Source: JALEFZ01 sp038527485 (GTDB lineage Bacteria; Bacteroidota; Bacteroidia; J057). Taken from it: a stretch of 64,000 nucleotides of DNA. The stretch covers positions 30,652 through 94,651 of the forward strand of contig JBCBFT010000012.1 of assembly GCA_038527485.1 (NCBI GenBank), in the 5' to 3' direction. The notes beneath the pieces are model-generated. The model was not told the DNA's origin. It saw only the letters and a list, made by a program, of their open reading frames with translations, and did not search any database. This document shows positions 52,682 to 61,247 of this stretch, in pieces; positions within the stretch are counted from its first letter, which is position 1; each line of letters opens with the position of its first letter. The translations under genes and the position numbers were made by a program.

Positions 52682-53218
52682 CTATGATTGGTCAGATCCT
52701 ATTTTCTTTCTCCTCCGCCAAAGAATCCAGAGTATAGACAGCAATCCCAACCCGATAAGTGTATAATAATGCATATTTCGGTCCACAAACCTGCGCCCGA
52801 TATAATCCCAACGACCTTCTTCTATGTAGTGCAAAAGCTTTTTTAAATCGGAGGGCTTTTCTAGATCCAGGTAGTATTTATTCTTCCTGAGTGTCTGAAT
52901 CAAAAACTGAAGTGCGGGATCTTTTAGATCAAAGTTATCCTGCTTACTTCTGCTTTTGAGCTCATCTGAGATCATGCCAAAACAAATATCTCCTTTGATC
53001 TGCCGATCCACATTGGTATCCATTACCATTACTTCTCCTGCTCCTATCAGCATGATCAAATCATGGTACACACAGTCTGCGAGCTTTACACCGTCGATAG
53101 AATCCAAAGGAATCGACTGCCAATCCGAGGGCGTGGGACAGCTTGTAGGATCTGCCTGCAACGCGCTACAGCAAGTCGTAAAAATGATCCAGAGGTAATG
53201 GAGGGGGCTTAAGTTCAT
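52682..53218 (-). CDS. Hypothetical membrane protein with extracytoplasmic domain and C-terminal helix
   Basis: A 178-residue protein: signal peptide 1-22, a mostly helical domain with three cysteines (residues 25-145), one membrane helix (about 150-166) and a basic cytosolic tail (RRRKKIGSDQS). No family recognised. It lies between the VWA gene and the OmpA-like gene on the same strand, so it is probably part of the same envelope system. Confidence 0.6.
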   Translation of the reverse strand: MNLSPLHYLWIIFTTCCSALQADPTSCPTPSDWQSIPLDSIDGVKLADCVYHDLIMLIGAGEVMVMDTNVDRQIKGDICFGMISDELKSRSKQDNFDLKDPALQFLIQTLRKNKYYLDLEKPSDLKKLLHYIEEGRWDYIGRRFVDRNMHYYTLIGLGLLSILWILWRRRKKIGSDQS

Positions 53219-53250
53219 CTAGGAAATTATAAGTCGCGGAGACGAAGGTA

Positions 53251-54198
53251 CTATTTAAACCAAATTTCGAGATAATCTTGTCTGGGGGGGACTCCATTGT
53301 AAGCGGGCAACATATCTTCCACCAGAATCTGGGATGGAGCAATATTGAGCTGTTCTCCCAGTATTTCTCCCAAGGATGTTGCCCTTTCTGCATCGAAAGG
53401 CTGGAAATAGCGAATGGTCAACGTGTTTTGAATACGATTGACAGCTGCGACAGGGGGAATCGCAGGGTCTACAGAAGTTCGTGCACAAAAAACAATGTAC
53501 TGATTGAGGAAGGATTCGGTATCCCTCAAATGACCTTGCGTTTCTGACTGATCGTTGCACTTGATCAAGCGTATCTCTTCGATGTCTCCCGCTCTGAAAG
53601 GAAGATTGGGATCTTGCGTGGGATTGTAAGTAGATGAGGGAGGAGGGGGAGGAAGTATAGGGGCAGATACACTAGGTTCTTCTTCTGCTATTGCTTGAAC
53701 GATATCATCTTCATCTTTGATTTGTGGCGTCATCGGAATAGCAATCTCAATCTCAGGATTTCCATTCTGATTCAGGATAGGCCCAGTCGTAGCCCCTATT
53801 TGTCGCAAAACCTGCCATCCAAAGGTCGACTTCCCCTTAAATGTACGGTCTGTAAATGTCTCCACTTCTACGGGTACATGGGTCAAATAAACATCTTGAT
53901 TGACGAAGAAGGTATCAATCTCACATATCGTCACTACAATATCTGGCCCGGAAGTAGCAGGAAATGTATCCTGGGAAAAGCTGATGATTCGCTTTTGATC
54001 CAGCTTGCTCATATCTGGTGGGGTAAGACGGATTTTATTGTTCGATACCATCTTTATAGTCTTTCCACCTAAAGCAGACAACTCGATTTGGTCCAAGTCT
54101 GCCAAGGGGACATGCAGGTCAAACACACTTTGGGTTTGGGCACGTATCGTAAACAAGCCCATCAGAATGCCAACACCTAGTATAAGAAGCGCTTTCAT
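53251..54198 (-). CDS. Secreted protein with proline-rich linker and OmpA-like C-terminal segment
   Basis: A 315-residue exported protein (signal peptide 1-20, FTIRAQ). Residues 25-170 form a beta-rich domain of unknown type, 180-200 is a proline-rich linker (APILPPPPPSSTYNPTQD), and 205-315 looks like an OmpA/MotB peptidoglycan-binding domain (IRYFQPFDAERATSLGEIL, NGVPPRQDYLEIWF), though some canonical residues are missing. It may tie the system to the cell wall. It is 6 bp from the next gene upstream (DUF2233 copy A). Confidence 0.65.
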   Translation of the reverse strand: MKALLILGVGILMGLFTIRAQTQSVFDLHVPLADLDQIELSALGGKTIKMVSNNKIRLTPPDMSKLDQKRIISFSQDTFPATSGPDIVVTICEIDTFFVNQDVYLTHVPVEVETFTDRTFKGKSTFGWQVLRQIGATTGPILNQNGNPEIEIAIPMTPQIKDEDDIVQAIAEEEPSVSAPILPPPPPSSTYNPTQDPNLPFRAGDIEEIRLIKCNDQSETQGHLRDTESFLNQYIVFCARTSVDPAIPPVAAVNRIQNTLTIRYFQPFDAERATSLGEILGEQLNIAPSQILVEDMLPAYNGVPPRQDYLEIWFK

Positions 54199-54204
54199 AA
54201 GGGA

Positions 54205-55395
54205 TTAATTGAGTTCTTGAATAATGTATAATATAGGTCCCAGCCGATCACTTTCTAAGTAGTCTTGATATGGGCTGAGCATAGGGACGTACATTCGACT
54301 TACTGTACCATCCAGATAGAGTGCAGTCGTACACCCTACCGACTTAAAGAAAGAGGCAAACTCGTAGAAGTTGACTTTGCGGTCAGAAATAGCAAAAACC
54401 ACCTTGCCATCAACCGTGATTCCAACTCCATTTCGGAAGAACTTATTTTTGGAGTTAGGGGTAAATTCAGGGTTGATTTGGTTTTTCATCAGCAGCATAG
54501 GACCAGATTGTGTCGCCAATTGTATCACCCCAGGATCTATTTTGTCATCATAATAACGCTTTCGAGTGACGATAAAAGGAACACCAGATTTGTTGATGCC
54601 AAATACGCCGTTATTTTTCATGTAGAAATTTCCCGTACCGCTCCGGGTATTTAGTTTATGGATTTCCTGCCCATCTATGATGAGTAAGCCTACAGGTCTG
54701 CGATCTCGCTCAAACATACCTGCATTCATCGCTAGGAGTAGTTGATTTCCCCCTCCTTCTACCTTTTGTTGGAGTCGCTCGAAATTTAAAACATTAGGAG
54801 CAATTTTGATTTTGCTCTGTCTAGGATCTGCTATGCAGTATCTATAAGGCGTATTTCGAAAAGTGGCTTGGTCTACCACCATACCTGTGACTTCTCTAGG
54901 CGAATAGGAAGAAACAGGAGCATCGGGTATATTGGAAGCGTATGTTTGTGTAGAAGGCAACTTTCCGTTTAGTTCTACAGAATCTTTAATCTCTCTCAGC
55001 CAAATAAGTTCCCTGGCAAGAATGTCATTGAGCATGCTGTATTTGTCTAGATTGGCTTCTCGAATATCCTTGATTTTCCCCCAATCTGTCCCTCCCCATT
55101 CTGCGCAGTCGTAGTTGCGATCATCGTGGTACTCAATCTTCGCATCGTCAAACTCAGGCAAGGGCAGATGAGGACTCTTAGGTACGTCAAAACCCTTCCC
55201 AGCGATTTTTTCAGTCAGGTTCATGATATCTAAGGTGAGTTCCTGATATCTTTTCACCTCGTTCTCTTTGGGAATTCTGAGTTTTTCTGCCTCTGCTTTG
55301 ATGCGGTCGCAGTCGGAAATAGGCTGTGCTTGAGCAGTGGGCACCACCCGCACGAGGATCATCATACAAAGGAACATGAAGCTCAACCTACGCAT
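54205..55395 (-). CDS. DUF2233/NAGPA phosphodiester glycosidase-like protein (copy A)
   Basis: A 396-residue secreted protein (signal peptide 1-23, PTAQAQ). Residues 25-140 are a helical N-terminal region unique to this copy. The DUF2233 domain (about 160-396) shows LLLAMNAGMFERDRRPVGLL, GNFYMKNNGVFGI, ATQSGPMLLMKNQI, RNGVGITVDGKVVFAIS and YLDGTVSRMY. The family includes the human uncovering enzyme NAGPA, which removes GlcNAc from GlcNAc-1-phospho-mannose, and E. coli YigE of unknown role. First of three tandem copies; linker SSYSPREVTG recalls those of the VWA and OmpA-like neighbours. Confidence 0.85.
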   Translation of the reverse strand: MRRLSFMFLCMMILVRVVPTAQAQPISDCDRIKAEAEKLRIPKENEVKRYQELTLDIMNLTEKIAGKGFDVPKSPHLPLPEFDDAKIEYHDDRNYDCAEWGGTDWGKIKDIREANLDKYSMLNDILARELIWLREIKDSVELNGKLPSTQTYASNIPDAPVSSYSPREVTGMVVDQATFRNTPYRYCIADPRQSKIKIAPNVLNFERLQQKVEGGGNQLLLAMNAGMFERDRRPVGLLIIDGQEIHKLNTRSGTGNFYMKNNGVFGINKSGVPFIVTRKRYYDDKIDPGVIQLATQSGPMLLMKNQINPEFTPNSKNKFFRNGVGITVDGKVVFAISDRKVNFYEFASFFKSVGCTTALYLDGTVSRMYVPMLSPYQDYLESDRLGPILYIIQELN

Positions 55396-55435
55396 AGTTT
55401 ATTCAGGTTTCAGGTGAATTCGTCTTTTCGCATTG

Positions 55436-56500
55436 CTATTTCATAATCGCGATGATAGGGCCCAGTCTGCTTCCTGCCTGCAAGGAGCCCAATCCCAGCG
55501 GAGAAAAATAAGCCTGGCTAATGGCCCCGTCTAGATATAGGACATCTGTACAGCCTAGCTGAATCATATAGGAAGACAATTCAAAAAAGGTCACACGCTC
55601 TTCTGAAATAGCAAATATGACTTGATTATCAGGTGTTACACCTACCGCATTTCGGATGTGTCGATTGGGAGAACCATCGTTAAATTTGGGATTGATCTGA
55701 CCTCCTATAACCATCATGGGACCTGACTGGGTGGCATAGCGTATGCCTATCGTATCTCTGAGCGGTAAAAAGTCTCCTGTTTTCACGACATACGCTTTCC
55801 CAGAAGAATCGAGTGCAAAAACACCATTAGGTTGCATGTAGAAGTTGCCATATCCATCTTTTGAGGGATCAAGCGGTTTAAACTCTTGTCCATTGAGGAT
55901 GAGCAGGCCTTTTGCCTGTCGGTTGCGCTCAAACATTCCTGCGTTCATGGCGAAGACAAGTTCTTGCTCATTCTTCCTGGCCAAAGCTTCCAAGCTTTCA
56001 AAGGTGTGGACATTTTGTCCTGAAAATCGCTTACCCTTGGGGTTGAAAAGCTGAATATCAATTTTTTGTGGATCTACCGTACAAGTCTGAAAGTGATACC
56101 TTCGAAACATCCCCACGTGCATATCCATATTGAGTCTGCGACGAGCTGTCAGCGCTAAGTCTGTGTTCACCTTTAGGAGAGAATCTATACGAAGAGAATC
56201 CCTAGACTGTCGCCTTTGGTAGTCTTCGAGCAAAGCCAATAGGAGAGAATCTGCTTGAGAGATGGGGGTCTTTGCTGCTGTATCGGCAACCATCTGAAGC
56301 GAATCTGGAAATACATCTCCCCTGACTAGCTGTGTATCGGCCTTCGCCATGGGGATCGTATCCACTCGAATCTGATTTGTATCCTGACTCAAGACCTGCT
56401 GAGGTAATACCCCTAGAGAAACCATTCCTCCTACGAGCACAGCGACAAGAAACTTCCAACTGCCATTACGCATCAGATATTGATTGTTTACATTCATCAT
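55436..56500 (-). CDS. DUF2233/NAGPA phosphodiester glycosidase-like protein (copy B)
   Basis: A 354-residue protein with an N-terminal hydrophobic segment (about 14-36, signal or anchor), a Ser/Asp-rich helical stretch (45-120) and the DUF2233 domain (about 125-354): LVFAMNAGMFERNRQAKGLL, YGNFYMQPNGVFAL, YATQSGPMMVIGGQINPKF, RNAVGVTPDNQVIFAIS and YLDGAISQAY. The same glycosidase role is inferred. It is 40 bp upstream of copy A and 9 bp downstream of copy C, so all three are one transcript. Confidence 0.85.
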   Translation of the reverse strand: MMNVNNQYLMRNGSWKFLVAVLVGGMVSLGVLPQQVLSQDTNQIRVDTIPMAKADTQLVRGDVFPDSLQMVADTAAKTPISQADSLLLALLEDYQRRQSRDSLRIDSLLKVNTDLALTARRRLNMDMHVGMFRRYHFQTCTVDPQKIDIQLFNPKGKRFSGQNVHTFESLEALARKNEQELVFAMNAGMFERNRQAKGLLILNGQEFKPLDPSKDGYGNFYMQPNGVFALDSSGKAYVVKTGDFLPLRDTIGIRYATQSGPMMVIGGQINPKFNDGSPNRHIRNAVGVTPDNQVIFAISEERVTFFELSSYMIQLGCTDVLYLDGAISQAYFSPLGLGSLQAGSRLGPIIAIMK

Positions 56501-56509
56501 AGTGTAGCG

Positions 56510-57358
56510 TCATTCAAAAATTGCGATCAAAGGACCGAGCCCATTACCTGATTCGATGTCTCCTTCCTTCAGCTCAGGCAAATACATTTTGCTTACAAAA
56601 CCATCCAGATACAGCACGTTTACACAGCCTTTTTGGATCATCAAGCTGGAAAGGTCGAAAAAGGTGATGGGTATTTTGGAAATCCCAAAAACAACGCGGC
56701 CGTCTGCGGTTATGCCTACAGCGTTGCGAATATGTTTGTTCGGAGATCCATCATTAAACTGCGTATTGATTTTGCCATCGACCACCATCATAGGGCCTGA
56801 TTGCGTGGCGTATGTGAAGGCTTTTTGTTTCGCAAGATTTTCATATCGCTGAGTCGTCGTCACATAGGCTTTACCTCCTGAATCGAGTCCAAAAACGCCA
56901 TTGGGCTGCATGTAGAAGTTGCCATATCCTTGCGTAGCCGTATCGAGTGGATGGAGCACTTCCGCGTCAATGATCAATAAACCTTGGGGACCTCTATCCT
57001 GACGAAACATCCCTCCATTCACAATGAACTGAAGTTCCTTATTTTGCTCTTTTGCAAGAGATTGAATAGATGCAAATGTATGTTTTCTCGAACCCGAATC
57101 GGGGTTGAAGATCCGTAGATCTGTCTGCTGAGGTGCGAGGGTGTAGGTCACATAAGCCACTTCACGGAAGGTATCAATGGTCGCCACAGGTGCAAAGGCT
57201 TTCAAAGAATCTACTGTCACGTTTACGACAGTATCTGAAGAGGGTAAGGGTACATCCAAAGGATCTTCCTTGGGTGAGGAGGGGATCAGGAGAAAGACAA
57301 TCCCTACGATTCCCACACTGATTAAGAGAATATTTCTTGTAGTCTTATTTTGAAACAT
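56510..57358 (-). CDS. DUF2233/NAGPA phosphodiester glycosidase-like protein (copy C)
   Basis: A 282-residue protein anchored by one N-terminal helix (about 9-27), with a short linker and then the DUF2233 domain: LQFIVNGGMFRQDRGPQGLL, GYGNFYMQPNGVFGLDSGG, YATQSGPMMVVDGKINTQF, RNAVGITADGRVVFGIS and YLDGFVSKMY. It is closest to copy B. The usual N-A-G of NAGMF is N-G-G. An open frame extends 68 codons upstream but overlaps the neighbour and has no export signal, so the ATG at 57356-57358 was chosen. Confidence 0.85.
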   Translation of the reverse strand: MFQNKTTRNILLISVGIVGIVFLLIPSSPKEDPLDVPLPSSDTVVNVTVDSLKAFAPVATIDTFREVAYVTYTLAPQQTDLRIFNPDSGSRKHTFASIQSLAKEQNKELQFIVNGGMFRQDRGPQGLLIIDAEVLHPLDTATQGYGNFYMQPNGVFGLDSGGKAYVTTTQRYENLAKQKAFTYATQSGPMMVVDGKINTQFNDGSPNKHIRNAVGITADGRVVFGISKIPITFFDLSSLMIQKGCVNVLYLDGFVSKMYLPELKEGDIESGNGLGPLIAIFE

Positions 57359-57413
57359 GTAGGCAAATGAAAGTGAGGTGTTTGTATGGGTTTTGATGAG
57401 ATATCTGGCGTGC

Positions 57414-58274
57414 TTAGGGCACATAAAAAACGAGAAGTTGTGTGGCCTTAGAGAGTTCCATAGGCGATCGATACAGCCGTTTTCCCTTTTGATCGAAGGC
57501 TTGCATGACATTGCGTGAGCCTGTATCATGATTGAAAAGGTACAAAATCTCATACCCCACACTACTCAGGCATGCGATGGCACCTACAGCGGCTTTATTG
57601 AGATGCATCGACTTGGGCTGCTCTAGTATGATATAGTGTACATGCCCTCCCTTATCTCGACAGACAGCCATGAACCTTCTGGACGCGCGTTCTCCATATT
57701 TTTCAGGTCCCATTTTTCTTCCATCGAGATGCGAGTACATCAACTGCGTCTGAAAAATAGATCCTCGGGAGCGAGGAAGTTGACGCATGAATCGGCTACG
57801 GTCACTGGCACTCTTGAGGTCATATCTTTGTGCTACACGCTCTCTTTCCAAATCGGCAAACGTGAGTTTTCCGTAAGCATCCACTTGAATCAAGCCATCC
57901 ATAGATTGCTCCCAATTTCGATTCAGCGAAGTTCCGTTTTCTGCACTGATGCCGAGGGGACGATCATTTTGCTCGGCAAAGCCTACAGCAAAATAACAGA
58001 GGATACGCCGTTTGTAATGTTTTTTCCAAGCGTCATACTTGGACTTTGCATCCGTCCCAAAATAGCATGCCCGAAGCGGCTGACGTGAAAGGTCGTAATC
58101 AAATGCCTGAAAGGATATGCCCGAAGCTTTAACAATGTAGCTTTCGTATCCCCGGCCATGTGATTGAACGCTTTTTTTCTGGGCCTCCAATGGAAGGAAT
58201 GAGAAACAAAGCCCTAAAAAAAGTAGGCTTCCTTTTAGAAAGAAAATATGTATCTCGCTCCTATTAATCCACAT
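57414..58274 (-). CDS. Secreted protein, probable remote DUF2233-fold member (divergent copy D)
   Basis: A 286-residue exported protein (signal peptide 1-31, SFLPLEAQ). It matches the DUF2233 blocks in order: ILCYFAVGFAEQNDRPLGIS (compare NAGMFERDRRPVGLL), then GLIQVDAYGKL, IFQTQLMYSHLDGRKM (compare ATQSGPMM), RRFMAVCRDKGGHVHYIILE and YEILYLFNHDTGSRNVM (compare VLYLDGAIS). The Asp-Gly pair is changed to Asp-Thr-Gly. It is clearly paralogous to the next gene upstream, with which it overlaps by 11 bp. Activity may differ from true NAGPA enzymes. Confidence 0.7.
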   Translation of the reverse strand: MWINRSEIHIFFLKGSLLFLGLCFSFLPLEAQKKSVQSHGRGYESYIVKASGISFQAFDYDLSRQPLRACYFGTDAKSKYDAWKKHYKRRILCYFAVGFAEQNDRPLGISAENGTSLNRNWEQSMDGLIQVDAYGKLTFADLERERVAQRYDLKSASDRSRFMRQLPRSRGSIFQTQLMYSHLDGRKMGPEKYGERASRRFMAVCRDKGGHVHYIILEQPKSMHLNKAAVGAIACLSSVGYEILYLFNHDTGSRNVMQAFDQKGKRLYRSPMELSKATQLLVFYVP

Positions 58275-59151
58275 AGTATACCAGTAGATTCGTCGCAATA
58301 TTTACATTATAATCTCCGCTGTCGATTTCCCCTCCTGAATCATTGTAGGCTTTCATAATATCTTTTCCACCTGTATCCAGGTTAAAGAGTCCGATCACAT
58401 CGTATCCCATCGTATTAGTTAAGTAACGCGTGACTTTGTCGGCTGCTTGGTTGAGGTAATCCGACTCATTATAGTCTACTACCACATGGTAGACGACCCC
58501 TTTGCGAATGCAAATCCCAAGGAATCTGCGCGTGGCTTTGTTGCCATACGTAATTTTGTTCGGAGGAAAACCGTATCCATACGTCTTGGTGTACATCAGT
58601 TGCGTTTGGAAAACAGTGGCGTCGTTGTTTACAGCCCAGTTGAGAAAGCGTGCCCGATCACTGTAGTTACGTAGGTCATAGGTAGTTGAGACCCCGTTAT
58701 TTTTGGTAGTGACCTTTTCTTTGTCGAGGTTGATGACCGCGATACCTCCTGCCTGTGCCCCGCCATTGTAGACAATGATCAATCCATCCATTGTGGCATC
58801 AAGGTCGCGATTGACAATCACACCATTGTCCACGCAGATACCTAGCGGGGGACTGTCGGAGTCCCAACTGATAGAGAAAGCACCCGAGCAATAATACAGG
58901 ATGCGTTTGTCATTTTTCCATCGGGCAAATTGTTCATTGGCATCCTTGGCAAAATACTTCGCCTTGACCTTGCCATTTTTCTTGTTAGACTTTCTACTGA
59001 AGTGATAGGTTGTAAAATTGCTTCCGTCAAATTTTACCTCACTGCGTATGTAGGACCCTCCTAAGAAGGTCTGTGCTTTTGCTTGGGGGACTATATATAA
59101 TGTCGTGAGCAAAAGAAGTGTAGCGATTAGATTACTAGGAAACCGATACAT
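58264..59151 (-). CDS. Secreted protein, probable remote DUF2233-fold member (divergent copy E)
   Basis: A 295-residue exported protein (signal peptide 1-26, VPQAKAQ). Shared blocks with copy D are AKYFAKDANEQFARWKN, ILYYCSGAFSISWDSDSPPL, DATMDGLIIV, VFQTQLMYTKTYG, TRRFLGICIRKGVVYHVVV and YDVIGLFNLDTGGKDIM. Order and spacing agree with DUF2233 blocks in copies A-C. It is separated by 115 bp from the DUF5723 gene upstream and is probably the second gene of the transcript. Confidence 0.7.
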   Translation of the reverse strand: MYRFPSNLIATLLLLTTLYIVPQAKAQTFLGGSYIRSEVKFDGSNFTTYHFSRKSNKKNGKVKAKYFAKDANEQFARWKNDKRILYYCSGAFSISWDSDSPPLGICVDNGVIVNRDLDATMDGLIIVYNGGAQAGGIAVINLDKEKVTTKNNGVSTTYDLRNYSDRARFLNWAVNNDATVFQTQLMYTKTYGYGFPPNKITYGNKATRRFLGICIRKGVVYHVVVDYNESDYLNQAADKVTRYLTNTMGYDVIGLFNLDTGGKDIMKAYNDSGGEIDSGDYNVNIATNLLVYYVD

Positions 59152-59266
59152 AGAGGCGTAGAATAATATGTTAATAAATGAGTCTTTTTATTGTAAAACG
59201 CGATGCGTACAAAGAAATATATACTTTTTCATTTCATCTATAATGCTACGTTTAAACCATTACAAA

Positions 59267-60730
59267 TCAAATTTTAGAATTGATGGGGATTCTCAATCCT
59301 GCAAAAGCATGTGTGGCAGCCACTCCTCTCCGTGTAGCTGCATGGTATACATTAGTCAAAATGTCATTAGAACCCACCACAATCACGTCACCTATAGATA
59401 AATACACACCCGCTCTTGGGGTCCACTCGATCGGATCACTTGAGGGGAACTGTAAGGTTGAAGATACAGGGAAAAATAAGCTCAATCTTTTAGATTCGTA
59501 GCTAAGCGTTCCTCTCAGGAAGGATTCCCAGAAAGGATCTGATCCATCCTTGCGAAAATCTCCTCTCAACTGCACATTCCAGCCTGCATCGCTGCTGCGG
59601 CTATTGGTGAGACGAAGCTTAAGGTGGGCTGTCACGCGGAGTGGGAGTGTTTCGGTCACCCCTTCAGGACCTGTTTCGCTTGTTTGGGCGATATTCGCAA
59701 GACCTGTATCGAGCAAATCAGCACCTTGAAGCGTCGTTACAGGTTCAAAGGACCTCGTCTGCGGAGGCACGACAAAAGATGTATTGCGGAGATTCCAATA
59801 CTGGATTGCGCCCACATCTCTGACAGCTACACCCACCTCCCAAACAGGCTCTTGAGAGATATTTTTTACTTGATAAATGGCACCTAATTCCCCCACAAGT
59901 CCAAAACTGAATTCATTATTAGAGAATCGACGTTGGCTAGCAGGCGCAAAGGCTGAAGCAAAGCTCGGATTATAGGCGTACACAAAGGAATCCGCTTGGA
60001 GGGTTACCTGCTTACCTCCATTGAAACTAAAGCTCGAATTATACGCGCGAAAATCCATGAAGGAAGACGCACTCAGCAATTTCCCTCCTAGGACAATGTT
60101 CAACCTGTTTTTTCCCTTCCCCAATGAAACCCCATAATTCCATGCAAGTGCATCAAACTCCCGCACCTTTACTTCAAAAAAATCAGCCTGCTCGTTTACG
60201 CCATTCATTTCCTCCAATCCTCTCACATATCCTTTGGCTAGTTCAGCAGGAATCCCACTCACTTCATATCTTTCATTCCTTTCCAACCTGAATGAGAAGA
60301 CACTTTTTTGCCAGCCCCTTTCTACCCTATCCTGATTGGAGGATTGGACATAAAAGCCTACGGCCTGGATTTGATTTTCACCGATGGCAGACCAGTTTCC
60401 GGCATCGTTCGCAAAAAAATCTGCTTGTGTCAGCCCTGTAAGAAAGGGAAGTTGTGTCAAGGGTCCTATTAGTCCTTCTCCCAAAGCCAATGGCGAAAAC
60501 TGGAGTACATTATTCGTCTCAAAGAGATTATTGCTAGCGGATAGATTCAGCGATCCTAGCATAAATCCTCCCTGATAGGGGGTAGAGACTAGAGAAGCTG
60601 GGTTTTGGTTGACCCCTAGCATGCCAGCTTTCCAGCTCGCTTCAAATGCTTGTTGCGGCTGCGCTTGCAATAGCCCCATCAGTAGGCAAAGGCTCAGGAC
60701 GAATGAAAGGATGGGTAGCGTTCGATTCAT
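59267..60730 (-). CDS. DUF5723 family outer-membrane protein
   Basis: A 487-residue exported protein (signal peptide 1-23, GLLQAQ). The N-terminal MLGVNQNPASLV and LGSLNLSASNNLFETNN segments and the later alternating amphipathic strands identify it as a DUF5723/PorV-like beta-barrel found throughout Bacteroidota. It ends with a strand (AFAGLRIPINSKI). Role unknown. As the first gene of the minus-strand block it could be the outer-membrane component of the system. Confidence 0.78.
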   Translation of the reverse strand: MNRTLPILSFVLSLCLLMGLLQAQPQQAFEASWKAGMLGVNQNPASLVSTPYQGGFMLGSLNLSASNNLFETNNVLQFSPLALGEGLIGPLTQLPFLTGLTQADFFANDAGNWSAIGENQIQAVGFYVQSSNQDRVERGWQKSVFSFRLERNERYEVSGIPAELAKGYVRGLEEMNGVNEQADFFEVKVREFDALAWNYGVSLGKGKNRLNIVLGGKLLSASSFMDFRAYNSSFSFNGGKQVTLQADSFVYAYNPSFASAFAPASQRRFSNNEFSFGLVGELGAIYQVKNISQEPVWEVGVAVRDVGAIQYWNLRNTSFVVPPQTRSFEPVTTLQGADLLDTGLANIAQTSETGPEGVTETLPLRVTAHLKLRLTNSRSSDAGWNVQLRGDFRKDGSDPFWESFLRGTLSYESKRLSLFFPVSSTLQFPSSDPIEWTPRAGVYLSIGDVIVVGSNDILTNVYHAATRRGVAATHAFAGLRIPINSKI

Positions 60731-61247
60731 AGAGAGTAGGGGAGCTTAAGGATTGCGCAATGTATAGTTTAGGGATACAAAGAGGATCAATAGGTTGCCT
60801 GTCGTATGCTTATTTGAATCTACTGTAGGATCAAAAACCCGAAGCAGGAGAAGGAAAATTCTTATGATTATTTTCTACGAAAGTATATGCCCATAGTTAA
60901 ATACGTCAATAAGAGAATTTTCAAGCGATATGTAGGATATTTAACTCAATAATAGACGTTTAGACATTCTATCTCACTTTTTTGCCTACATAAAAATAAG
61001 CAATATCTGTCATTTCAGATAGTTTTTTCCTCCCATTCACCCAAAATAAAGAGGAAAAATCATCACAACTAAGTAGATCCACCGCCATGGCGTGGATAAG
61101 GTAAACCGCCATGGCTCGGATAAGGTGAACATCCTGGCGTGGATAACGTAATTGTTCCCACACAAAGTCAGATCAAATCCTAAAGTGCGCTTGAATTTGA
61201 ATTAAAAAGCCCTCATCTTACCCGCTGTGAAAGGGCAGGAATGGCAG
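60731..61247. other. 517-bp gene-free region with tandem repeat
   Basis: No supported gene. It contains the promoter side of the DUF5723 gene, a distant inverted repeat (GAAAATTCT at 60854-60862, AGAATTTTC at 60914-60922) and the 24-bp tandem repeat at 61081-61151. Confidence 0.6.
61081..61151. repeat. Tandem repeat, three units of 23-24 bp
   Basis: Units begin at 61081, 61105 and 61129. Each has an ACCGCCATGGC-like half (the third is ACATCC-TGGC, one base shorter) and a GGATAAGGTAA-like half. Units 1 and 2 differ at three or so positions. Units directly adjoin, unlike a CRISPR. Confidence 0.85.

Noticed and set aside
54205..57358. Tandem DUF2233 genes as a sequencing or assembly duplication
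   Set aside because: The three copies are clearly diverged in sequence, length and N-terminal anchor, so they are real ancient paralogues.
57359..57562. 68-codon N-terminal extension of DUF2233 copy C
   Set aside because: It overlaps the end of copy D in another frame and would hide the membrane anchor; the ATG at 57358 gives a normal export signal.
61081..61151. Possible CRISPR array
   Set aside because: Units adjoin directly with no unique spacers, only three units, and no cas genes in the window.
60969..61163. 64-codon minus-strand frame ending with HLIRAMAVYLIHAMAVDLL-type repeats
   Set aside because: The repeated peptide is only the translation of the 24-bp DNA tandem repeat; the rest has no protein character.
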